DNA from: Acidobacteriaceae bacterium
GTDB taxonomy: Bacteria > Acidobacteriota > Terriglobia > Terriglobales > Acidobacteriaceae
Direction of reading: 5' to 3'
Length of the DNA: 45,656 bases
Assembly (NCBI GenBank): GCA_003138975.1
Contig: PLHQ01000154.1
Span: 26,473-72,128, forward strand
Part shown: positions 1 through 7,005 of the stretch, piece by piece
Numbering within the stretch: the stretch's first letter is position 1
Layout: every line of letters starts with the position of its first letter
Program-made: the position numbers and the translations under genes
The notes under the pieces: generated by a model
What the model saw: only the letters and a program-made list of their open reading frames with translations
What the model was told of the DNA's origin: nothing
The model's database searches: none

Positions 1-219
1 ACGGTTTTGGATGCTTGCGAAATCTGCGGCGCGGTCGGCTTCTACAAGTCTGGGAACGGAGTGGTTTGCAAGAACTGCGCTGCACCCATTAATCCGCAGT
101 CAGTAGGGACGGCGGGTGGCTGCAATCCGATTCCGCTAAAGGCGACGCAGACCGCCGACTCCGTGATTATTCAGGAGGCGGACATCGCGGCGGGTAGCCA
201 CGTGTTCGAGAAACAGTAA
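1..219 (+). CDS. DUF2318-type Cys-rich (Fe-S) protein, C-terminal fragment
   Basis: The gene is cut by the window edge; the frame is open from base 1, so the TTG at 7 is not its start. The visible 72 residues carry a CEIC pair, a CKNC pair and a closing GGCNPIPL motif. This is the signature of the C-terminal domain of DUF2318 membrane proteins, which are thought to bind an Fe-S cluster or metal. In Campylobacter (Cj1658-Cj1665) and enterobacterial fet loci, this family sits with an FTR1 iron permease, a P19 protein, two FtsX-like permeases and an ABC ATPase. The same order follows here: the next permease starts 3 bp after this stop. The assignment to iron handling rests on that context. FTR1 and P19 genes would lie off the left edge and cannot be seen. 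Confidence 0.8.
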   Translation, partial: TVLDACEICGAVGFYKSGNGVVCKNCAAPINPQSVGTAGGCNPIPLKATQTADSVIIQEADIAAGSHVFEKQ

Positions 220-222
220 GGG

Positions 223-1488
223 ATGTTCGTCCGCCTCGTCTACGAATCCTTCCGGCGCCAGAAGCGGCGCAAATTACTGGCCGGCGCGGCCATTACCCTG
301 GGCGTGACAGTCGCCACAGCGATGATTGCGGTCGCCACTGATATTGGCGACAAGATGAGTCGTGAGCTGCGCACGATTGGCGCCAACCTGCTGATCACTC
401 CGCAAGAAGATACGCTGGACGTAGAAATTGGTGGCGTCAACCTGAAGCCGCCGAGCGATGGCGCTTTCCTGAATGAAGCCGACCTGCCCAAAATCAAGGG
501 GACTTTCTGGCACAACAACATCACCGGATTTGCGCCGGTGCTGCCGGTGAATGCGACACTGCAGCGGGACGGCAAGACAGAAAATCTAACCCTGCTGGGC
601 ACGTACTTCGCGAAGGAAGTATCGTTTGGTAAAGAAGAGTTCACGACCGGCGTGCGATCGACTCACCCGTGGTGGAAGGTTTCCGGCGCGTGGCCCGATG
701 ACAGCTCGCGCGATGTTTTGCTGGGAGAGCGGCTGGCGGCGCGACTTTCAGCGAAGACCGGTGACGAGCTCGTGCTCTCCGGCCGACGGTTACGCGTAAG
801 TGGAATCCTTTCCACTGGCAGTGCGGAAGATGATGAGGTGGTGGGGCCAATCGCGCTGGCGCAGGAGATTCTTGGCAGACCGGGCGCCGTTCGCCGGGTC
901 TATGTGAGTGCGCTGACAAAGCCGGAAGACGCTCTGGGGCGGCGTGATCCAAAGAGCATGTCTGGGCCCGTGTATGACCGGTGGTACTGCTCGCCGTATC
1001 CGCAATCGATTGCTTACCAGTTGCAGGAGGCCATTCCTCACTCGCACGCAGAACAGATCCGGCAGGTCGCGCAGAACGAAGGAGCGGTGCTCACGCGCAT
1101 CGAAGGCCTTATCTATCTAGTCACGCTAGCCGCGCTGTTTGCTTCGGCGCTGGCGGTTTCCGCCGCGATGGCTACCGCTATTTTCGAGCGGCGCGCGGAA
1201 GTGGGTCTGATGAAGGCTCTGGGGGCGGGGCGGATGGCGGTTGCGTCCATATTCTTTGCGGAAGCAACGCTGCTCGCCTTGATCGGCGGACTCGTGGGCT
1301 TTGTCGTGGGTGGAATGCTCGCTCATCAGATCGGCCACTCGATCTTCAATTCGGAGATTTCGATTCCGGCTGTGCTTTTGCCAGTGATTTTGGCGATCGC
1401 GGTGATCGTAACGTTTGCGGGAAGCGCCGCCGCCATTCGTAAAGCGGTTGGACTCGATCCTGTGTTTGCGCTGCGAGGTGAACTGTGA
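223..1488 (+). CDS. ABC transporter permease, FtsX/MacB type (first of pair)
   Basis: This is a 421-residue inner-membrane permease. It has the usual MacB/FtsX plan: one N-terminal membrane helix (about 16-40), a large periplasmic domain (about 45-285), then three C-terminal helices (about 290-325, 337-366, 382-406) and a short tail ending in FALRGEL. The RAEVGLMKALGA loop between the last helices is the typical FtsX coupling element. The gene follows the DUF2318 stop by 3 bp and overlaps the next permease by 4 bp (GTGA), so the genes are translationally coupled. The order DUF2318-permease-permease-ATPase matches the Campylobacter Cj1660-Cj1663 iron cluster. That suggests work on periplasmic iron or redox delivery rather than on drugs or lipoproteins, but the substrate is not shown by the sequence. 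Confidence 0.85.
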   Translation: MFVRLVYESFRRQKRRKLLAGAAITLGVTVATAMIAVATDIGDKMSRELRTIGANLLITPQEDTLDVEIGGVNLKPPSDGAFLNEADLPKIKGTFWHNNITGFAPVLPVNATLQRDGKTENLTLLGTYFAKEVSFGKEEFTTGVRSTHPWWKVSGAWPDDSSRDVLLGERLAARLSAKTGDELVLSGRRLRVSGILSTGSAEDDEVVGPIALAQEILGRPGAVRRVYVSALTKPEDALGRRDPKSMSGPVYDRWYCSPYPQSIAYQLQEAIPHSHAEQIRQVAQNEGAVLTRIEGLIYLVTLAALFASALAVSAAMATAIFERRAEVGLMKALGAGRMAVASIFFAEATLLALIGGLVGFVVGGMLAHQIGHSIFNSEISIPAVLLPVILAIAVIVTFAGSAAAIRKAVGLDPVFALRGEL

Positions 1489-2657
1489 GCGGGAGCGTCT
1501 TTCATTCGTCGGGGCCGCATTCCGAGCAGGACGTTGCAGTCAGCCGCGCGAAATCTCCGCATACGTCCATGTTTGTCCGGATGCTCGTCCGGGCGGCGGT
1601 GCTTCGTCGCGGACGAGTCGCCTCCGCGTTGTTTGCCATGGTGGTGGCTGCAGCGGTGGCCACGGCTATGCTGAATCTCTATGTGGATGTGCAGGCCAAA
1701 CTGCGGCGCGAGTTCCGCAACTACGGCGCGAACATCATCCTAATTGGAAAAGATGGCGTTTCCCTTCCCGCTAACGCTCTGGCACAGGCGGAAACTGTGC
1801 TCGCTGGCCGTGGGGTGTTGGCGCCTTTTGCGCTGGTGGTGGCGCGAACCGGCGATGGTCAACCGATTGTTGTGGCGGGAGCGGATTTCGATCGAGTTCG
1901 GCAACTCGACCGCTGGTGGTCGGTGAGCAACTGGCCTTGGGCTCCGCAGCAGGCGCTGGTTGGAGTGCGGGCGCTTTCCGTGGCCTCGCCGAGAAATCAG
2001 CCGTTCGATCTTGAGTTTCAGGGACACACCATTCGCCTTACGTCCGCGGGAACGGTGCAGACGGGAGCGGCCGAGGATAGTCGAATTTATCTTTCTTTGC
2101 CTGAGTTTGTTTCGTGGACTGGAGTTCAACCTTCCACCATCGAGGTCGCGGCCACGGGTTCGCCGGAAGAGATTGCGGCGATCATGGACCAGCTTGAGCA
2201 GGCGATCCCGACAGCCGATGTGCGCCCGGTGCGGCAAATTATGGAAGGCGAAGCCCGCGTCCTGGGCAAGACGCGCGCTACGCTGCTGGCGGCCGCTGCG
2301 CTCATTATTTTGACCGCAGCGTTGTGTGTGCTCTCCACGCTGATGGGATGGGTCTTCGACCGACGCCGCGACTTCGCCATTATGAAAGCGCTGGGGGCCT
2401 CCGACCGGCTGCTGAATGGCTTCTTCGCCGCGGAAGCGGCCGCTTTGGGAGCGACCGGCGCGATAATCGGATTTGTTCTCGGGATTGGCATTGCGGCGTG
2501 GATTGGGCGGGTTAACTTCCATGCTGCCGTGGTGCCACGTTTCACTGTTCTGCCTTTTGTTCTGGCTGGTAGCATGGTGGTAACGCTGATTTCGGCGATC
2601 CTGCCGATTTCGCTGCTGCGGCGGGTGGAGCCGGCGGTCATCCTGAGGGGAGAGTGA
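1485..2657 (+). CDS. ABC transporter permease, FtsX/MacB type (second of pair)
   Basis: This 390-residue paralogue of the preceding permease has one N-terminal helix, a periplasmic domain, and three C-terminal helices around 265-300, 310-340 and 350-380. It has the matching DFAIMKALGASDRLL coupling loop and ends in AVILRGE. The GTG start at 1485 is supported by a GAGGTG ribosome site inside the end of the upstream gene and by the 4-bp overlap. An alternative is the ATG at 1569, which would give MFVRMLVRAAVL, very like the N-terminus of the first permease. The two permeases probably form a heterodimer served by the ATPase whose ATG follows this stop by one base. Confidence 0.85.
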   Translation: MSGSVFHSSGPHSEQDVAVSRAKSPHTSMFVRMLVRAAVLRRGRVASALFAMVVAAAVATAMLNLYVDVQAKLRREFRNYGANIILIGKDGVSLPANALAQAETVLAGRGVLAPFALVVARTGDGQPIVVAGADFDRVRQLDRWWSVSNWPWAPQQALVGVRALSVASPRNQPFDLEFQGHTIRLTSAGTVQTGAAEDSRIYLSLPEFVSWTGVQPSTIEVAATGSPEEIAAIMDQLEQAIPTADVRPVRQIMEGEARVLGKTRATLLAAAALIILTAALCVLSTLMGWVFDRRRDFAIMKALGASDRLLNGFFAAEAAALGATGAIIGFVLGIGIAAWIGRVNFHAAVVPRFTVLPFVLAGSMVVTLISAILPISLLRRVEPAVILRGE

Positions 2658-2658
2658 A

Positions 2659-3918
2659 ATGATCGAGATCAAAGACGTAACCAAGCTCTACCCGGCGAAG
2701 GCTGCGGGAAACGAGAATGGGAACGGGAAAGAGAATCAGAACGGCGCCATTCACGCGCTCGACCATATTTCGCTGCATGTCGCGCAGGGCGAATGGCTGT
2801 CGATCATGGGGCCGTCTGGATCGGGCAAATCGACGCTGGTGAATTTGATTGGGTGCCTGGACCGGCTGACATCAGGCGAGATCTGGCTGGACGGGCAGAA
2901 TGTTGCCGGGATCTCTGGCAGTGAGTTGAACCGGGTGAGGGCGGAGAAGATTGGATTTATTTTCCAGCAGTTTCATCTGATTCCGTTTCTTACGGCGGTA
3001 GAGAACGTCATGCTGGCGCAGTACTTCCACAGCATGACGGATGAAAGAGAGGCGATTGAAGCGCTGACTCGGGTCGGGTTGGGTGACCGGTCGCATCATT
3101 TGCCTTCACAGCTTTCTGGCGGCGAGCAGCAGCGGGTCTGCATTGCAAGGGCCTTGATCAATGATCCGAAGATTATTTTGGCCGACGAGCCCACAGGAAA
3201 TCTTGACGCGGTGAACGAAGAGCTCGTTCTGCGGCTGCTGCGCGAGTTTCACCAGCAAGGGCGGACGATCGTGATGGTTACGCACGATCCTGTGGTTGCA
3301 CGGCTCGCCGACCGGCGAATTGAGTTCCATCACGGCAAGATTGCTTCGCAGGAAGTTTTTGCGATGGCTGATGAAGAGCAGTTTGACGAGGTGCTGGAAG
3401 AGCTGTGGGTGCTGGCCGAGCACGGCGAGATTGCCGAGGTGGAGCGTATGGAGGTCCACGGCGCGCTGCCGGTCAGCCTTGCAATTGAGAAGATGATGCA
3501 GATGGGGCTAGTCGTTTCCGCGCCGCATCCGCCGCTGGCCCACGGGCACAAGCCTTTCGTGAATCCGTGTCACGATGCGCTCAAACCTGTGTCCGCATCC
3601 CTAGGCGATGGCACGCTGATCGTGGAACTCACGGCGCGGGGCCGAGAGCGGGCGGGCAGCATCATCCGCCGTCACCGACTGGCCGAGCGGCTGTTCACGG
3701 ATAGCCTTGCGATGGACAGCGAATCCGAAATTGAGCAACAGGCCTGCAAGTTCGAGCACATTCTCTCACCGGAAGCGACTGACAAGATTTGCACGTTCCT
3801 CGGACATCCGCGGACTTGCCCGCATGGAGCACCGATCCCGCCGGGATTGTGCTGCGGCAGAAGTTCTGAATTTGCCGGAGCCACGATTGCGAGTAGCACT
3901 GCGCATAAGCAGGCCTAG
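2659..3918 (+). CDS. ABC transporter ATPase fused to a DtxR/IdeR-like metal-sensor domain
   Basis: This is a 419-residue single frame with a GAGGGGAGAG ribosome site. Residues 1-232 are a MacB/LolD-class ATPase: Walker A GPSGSGKST (51-59), Q-loop near 103, signature LSGGEQQR (152-159), Walker B IILADEP (172-178) and H-loop His209. A low-complexity Asn/Gly/Glu stretch (17-29) is inserted near the N-terminus. Residues about 238-399 match the DtxR/IdeR/MntR repressor family: a winged-helix segment (241-286), RRHRLAERL (337-345), ACKFEH (362-367), SPE (370-372) and CPHGAPIP (387-394). By alignment to DtxR, His339, Glu343, Cys363, Glu366 and His367 fall on metal ligands His79, Glu83, Cys102, Glu105 and His106. 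Glu359 replaces His98 and Glu244 replaces Met10. The wing holds an extra segment with His290, His295, His297, Cys304 and His305. Both halves are clear. Whether the sensor half binds DNA or only gates the ATPase is unknown. Confidence 0.88.
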   Translation: MIEIKDVTKLYPAKAAGNENGNGKENQNGAIHALDHISLHVAQGEWLSIMGPSGSGKSTLVNLIGCLDRLTSGEIWLDGQNVAGISGSELNRVRAEKIGFIFQQFHLIPFLTAVENVMLAQYFHSMTDEREAIEALTRVGLGDRSHHLPSQLSGGEQQRVCIARALINDPKIILADEPTGNLDAVNEELVLRLLREFHQQGRTIVMVTHDPVVARLADRRIEFHHGKIASQEVFAMADEEQFDEVLEELWVLAEHGEIAEVERMEVHGALPVSLAIEKMMQMGLVVSAPHPPLAHGHKPFVNPCHDALKPVSASLGDGTLIVELTARGRERAGSIIRRHRLAERLFTDSLAMDSESEIEQQACKFEHILSPEATDKICTFLGHPRTCPHGAPIPPGLCCGRSSEFAGATIASSTAHKQA

Positions 3919-3995
3919 CTGCATCTGCGGAACAAGCCTGGTCATCGGCTCCGGTCGCTTCGCGCTGTTATGATCAAAGTGCGATTCCTCTGACT

Positions 3996-4823
3996 ATGAC
4001 GGCGCGCAGACCCACCATTGGCGTATTCGACTCCGGCTTTGGGGGCCTGACTGTCCTTAAAGCGTTACTTGAAGTCATTCCTGGCGCCGACTACATTTAC
4101 TTTGGCGATACGGCGCGGCTTCCCTACGGCTCCAAATCCGTCGAAACGGTCGCCCGCTACGCTGTGGAGGCTGCCCACTACCTGGAGGATCAGGGGGCGG
4201 GGGTACTCGTGATCGCGTGCAATACGGCGACGGCGCTGGCGCTCGATCGCATCACCGCGGCGGCTCACGTTCCCGTCGTGGGGGTCGTGGAGCCGGGCGC
4301 CGAGGCTGCGGCTTCGGTCAGCAAGAATAAGAAAGTCGTTGTCATCGGAACTGAAGCCACTGTCAGCAGCCACGCCTATCGGAAAGCGCTTGAGGGCCGC
4401 GGCTTGGATGCGAGGGAGAAGGCTTGTCCGCTGCTGGTGCCTCTAGTCGAAGAGGGATGGGTCGATCACCCTGTCACCGAAGAGGTTGCTCATATTTACC
4501 TGGGGGAGGCCTTTGGAGACGGCTTCCACGACGCGGACGCCTTGGTTCTCGGCTGCACTCACTATCCGCTGCTCAAGCCGCTGCTGCATCGCGTGGCGCC
4601 CCCGCATGTAAGGATTGTGGACTCTGCCGAATCTACCGCTCGCGTGGTCGCTACCCGATTGCAAAAGCTCTTGCCACCCACACCGGCAGCCCAGGTGGAA
4701 CGGCGGTCGCTGCCGCGACTGAAGTTCTTTGCCACCGATTCGGTGGAGAAATTCCGGCGTTTGGGCGAGCGTTTTCTGGGACACTCTATCGAAGACGTGC
4801 GGCATGTGGACCTGAAGGAATAG
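3996..4823 (+). CDS. murI: Glutamate racemase
   Basis: The enzyme interconverts L- and D-glutamate in the cytoplasm, supplying D-Glu for peptidoglycan. The product is 275 residues, normal for MurI. The N-terminal VFDSGFGGLTV carries the conserved Asp12-Ser13. The two catalytic cysteines are Cys75 (ACNTATA) and Cys187 (GCTHYPLL, followed by His189). A TATGAT -10-like hexamer at 3969-3974 lies 22 bp before the ATG, so the gene may have its own promoter separate from the transporter operon, which ends 77 bp upstream. No strong ribosome site is visible. Confidence 0.96.
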   Translation: MTARRPTIGVFDSGFGGLTVLKALLEVIPGADYIYFGDTARLPYGSKSVETVARYAVEAAHYLEDQGAGVLVIACNTATALALDRITAAAHVPVVGVVEPGAEAAASVSKNKKVVVIGTEATVSSHAYRKALEGRGLDAREKACPLLVPLVEEGWVDHPVTEEVAHIYLGEAFGDGFHDADALVLGCTHYPLLKPLLHRVAPPHVRIVDSAESTARVVATRLQKLLPPTPAAQVERRSLPRLKFFATDSVEKFRRLGERFLGHSIEDVRHVDLKE

Positions 4824-4934
4824 GGCCACAGGAAGACTGGCATTGAGCGCAAGGTTCGGATAGCGCCCGCCGGGCTCTCACAATTACTGTGTCCAAGCAG
4901 TCCTTCAATCACTCAAATCAGGAAGCTAGACAGA

Positions 4935-5624
4935 ATGCATCCGCTCGACAATGTTATCTGGCATGCGCTGACCACGCGGCAGGTGGAGTTTGCCGAATCG
5001 TTCGATCAGGCCCGCAGGTTTATGCCGGAGGTTAGTCCTCTCGCGGGTTTCCGAGAGGCCTCGCCGGAAGGTTATGAATCACTCGGTGCACTGCTGGCAG
5101 CGCAGGGAACGATCGCACTATTCCTGGATTCCCCATATCAGGATCGGGTTCGATGGACCCACGTCGCAAGTGCTCCCCTGTTGCAGATGGTTTGGGAAAA
5201 CGGCGATGCCTCGCACAGTTCGCAAATTGCGTTAGAGCCGGAACTCGTCGAACTCACTGCCGTGCACTCGCCGGAGATGATCGAGCTGACGGCACTCACC
5301 AAGCCTGGACCGTTCAACGAACGTACTCACGAACTGGGAAAATACCTGGGGATTTATCGCGAGGGAAAACTTGTAGCCATGGCTGGCGAGCGGCTGAAAG
5401 TTCCCGGCTATACGGAAGTGAGCGCGGTCTGCACGCATCCAGAGGATACAGGGCATGGCTATGCTCGAGTCCTGATGGCAGAGGTGATGCAGCGCATCCG
5501 GGAGCGCAGGGAAATTCCGTTCTTACATGTTAGGGAAGACAACGCGCGCGCGATCAAGCTGTACGAGAGGCTCGGATTCCGGAAGCGCGTGCTGGTGCAC
5601 CTGGCTGTGATCAGGAAAGAATAG
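4935..5624 (+). CDS. GNAT-family N-acetyltransferase (FR47-like)
   Basis: This is a 229-residue cytoplasmic protein. The C-terminal half is a GNAT acyl-CoA-binding fold: motif A around residues 160-180 reads VCTHPEDTGHGYA, with the pyrophosphate loop TGHGYA, followed by an amphipathic helix and the NARAIKLYERLGF motif B. The N-terminal 100 residues resemble the FR47-like subgroup, which has a degenerate first GNAT-like half. The acceptor substrate cannot be told from sequence. The gene stands alone, 111 bp after murI, with a weak AGGAAG site 12 bp before the ATG, and is convergent with the tonB-type gene. Confidence 0.85.
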   Translation: MHPLDNVIWHALTTRQVEFAESFDQARRFMPEVSPLAGFREASPEGYESLGALLAAQGTIALFLDSPYQDRVRWTHVASAPLLQMVWENGDASHSSQIALEPELVELTAVHSPEMIELTALTKPGPFNERTHELGKYLGIYREGKLVAMAGERLKVPGYTEVSAVCTHPEDTGHGYARVLMAEVMQRIRERREIPFLHVREDNARAIKLYERLGFRKRVLVHLAVIRKE

Positions 5625-5633
5625 GGTTAACTG

Positions 5634-5650
5634 AGAACCAAGAACCAACC
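5634..5650. repeat. Heptamer tandem repeat in convergent intergenic gap
   Basis: AGAACCA occurs twice in tandem (5634-5640, 5641-5647), followed by a partial copy ACC. It fills the 29-bp gap between two convergent genes. A second 7-bp-period repeat of different sequence lies at 43178-43196. Confidence 0.6.
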
Positions 5651-5653
5651 GTC

Positions 5654-6643
5654 TCAGTACAGGTGGAAGTCGACTTCGACTGCCATTTCGACCTTGACGG
5701 GATGGCCATCTTTCAGTCCTGGTTCGAAGCGCCAGGTGCGGACGGTCTCGAGAGCTTTTTCGTCCAATCCCATGCCGAGCGAGTTCACCACTCTGAGATT
5801 GATGGGGCGACCGTCGGTATCAACCACGATCATCAGCGTACACGTGCCTTGATACTTGGCTTTACGAGCTTCTTCAGAGAACTCCGGCTCGGGAGAATAA
5901 ATGGGGCGCGGCGGAGTTACTCCGCGACCGGGACGAAAAACACCACCCCCAATGCCGCCGCCCTCGCCGGGTCCCACACCTGGGCCTGAGCCTGACCCGA
6001 CACCACCCCCGTTGCCAGAACCGATGCCGCTGCCGTAGCCGGTGCCATTCGACGGGATAATGGCTGAGGATTTGGGGTCGCCAAGGTTTGGCAAGTTGTT
6101 CATGGCCACCTTGATGTCCGGGGGGACGACGACCGTCGGCTCAACCGCCAGCTTGGGGTTGAAATTTCGTATGACCGCTGTCGGTGGCGTGATCTGCTGC
6201 ATGGAAAACTTCGGCAAACGACCCTTGGAGGCTTGCAGCACGTCGCGGTCGCCACCGCCGCCTCCGCCGCCGGCTTGCGTCTTCGCGGGCTTCAGCGAGT
6301 AATCACCGGGATCGATCAACTGGGTGGTGCTCTGCTGTTTGGCCTCGACCTTGGTCACGATGCGCCGTCCCATGATGGTGCCGCCTATGATCAGTGCGAT
6401 GACGACAACGTGAGCGGCCGTGGAACCGAGGGCCCCGTTCTTCTTGTAGTTGTAGAAGCCCCAGATATCTTTGACCGGGATGGGCTTCGATTCCAATTTC
6501 AGGGGCGGAAGCTTCTTGGGAAAAAAGAACTCGTCCAAGCCGCGAAACAGAGATTTCCACAGCGGCTCGAAGGTGTCGGGAGCCAGCAGGAGGTGAAGTT
6601 CAGGCTCTTTGCTGGGCGTCGGATTGACTTCTACTGATGACAT
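5654..6643 (-). CDS. TonB-family energy transducer with Gly-rich linker
   Basis: This is a 329-residue inner-membrane protein. It has an N-terminal cytoplasmic segment (1-70), one membrane helix (about 72-91), a periplasmic linker and a C-terminal TonB domain (about 245-329) with YQGTCTLMIVVDTDG and WRFEPGLKDGHPV. The helix contains Ser74-x3-His78, matching the SxxxH motif through which TonB uses the ExbBD proton gradient. The linker is unusual: instead of Glu-Pro/Lys-Pro repeats it has two Gly tracts (GGGGGGG near 124 and a Gly/Ser stretch near 200-240). ATG is preceded by GGGGAA. No exbB, exbD or receptor gene is nearby, so its outer-membrane partner is unknown. Confidence 0.88.
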   Translation of the reverse strand: MSSVEVNPTPSKEPELHLLLAPDTFEPLWKSLFRGLDEFFFPKKLPPLKLESKPIPVKDIWGFYNYKKNGALGSTAAHVVVIALIIGGTIMGRRIVTKVEAKQQSTTQLIDPGDYSLKPAKTQAGGGGGGGDRDVLQASKGRLPKFSMQQITPPTAVIRNFNPKLAVEPTVVVPPDIKVAMNNLPNLGDPKSSAIIPSNGTGYGSGIGSGNGGGVGSGSGPGVGPGEGGGIGGGVFRPGRGVTPPRPIYSPEPEFSEEARKAKYQGTCTLMIVVDTDGRPINLRVVNSLGMGLDEKALETVRTWRFEPGLKDGHPVKVEMAVEVDFHLY

Positions 6644-6942
6644 GTTCCCCGATTCGGCGTTCTAGGATCGGACAGGAAATGGATAAACCCCAGCCCGACG
6701 CCATGCTTAAGACAGATGAGCGGTCTTTCCAACAAGTTGCCTCTTATGCGTCGCTAATTTCGTGAATTGCTTTGATCGTAACTGTGGCTACTGGATCACC
6801 CGTCCATCTTGGCTGTTTATAAAATTGTACCTCTTCTGGTCTCCGTTTACGAAGTGTATTTCGAGTGCTTGTGGTGCACGTCGCCTCTTGGTATCGCGCT
6901 GGTAAATAGTTGTTCCCGATCCTTAGCCCACTTTCGCCCACA
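6644..6942. other. Intergenic region, AT-richer, no gene recognised
   Basis: This gap lies between the divergent tonB-type gene and ileS. The part from about 6740 to 6910 is visibly less GC-rich than the rest of the window. It contains an unrecognised 79-codon minus-strand reading frame (6983-6744) with no family resemblance and no ribosome site. It could be a remnant or chance. The ileS promoter starts at 6943. Confidence 0.5.
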
Positions 6943-6971
6943 TGGACGTTCGCAGCACGGCTCCCTATAAT
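6943..6971 (+). promoter_or_regulatory. Sigma70-type promoter for ileS
   Basis: A -35 TGGACG (6943-6948), a 17-bp spacer and a consensus -10 TATAAT (6966-6971) are present. Transcription would start near 6978, leaving a leader of about 28 nt that contains the GGGAG ribosome site at 6990-6994. This rules out start codons upstream of it. Confidence 0.75.
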
Positions 6972-7005
6972 AAACAGATTCAATCATTTGGGAGAAGCCA
7001 ACCGA

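Noticed and set aside
1740-2684. 314-codon minus-strand frame opposite the second permease
   Set aside because: Shadow of a clear permease gene; Arg/His/Ser-rich composition with no domain.
4824-4934. tRNA-like segment between murI and the GNAT gene
   Set aside because: GGTTCGG resembles a T-loop, but no acceptor or anticodon stem can be formed.
6744-6983. 79-codon minus-strand frame upstream of ileS as a gene
   Set aside because: No ribosome site, no recognisable family, atypical composition, and its 5' end overlaps the ileS promoter.
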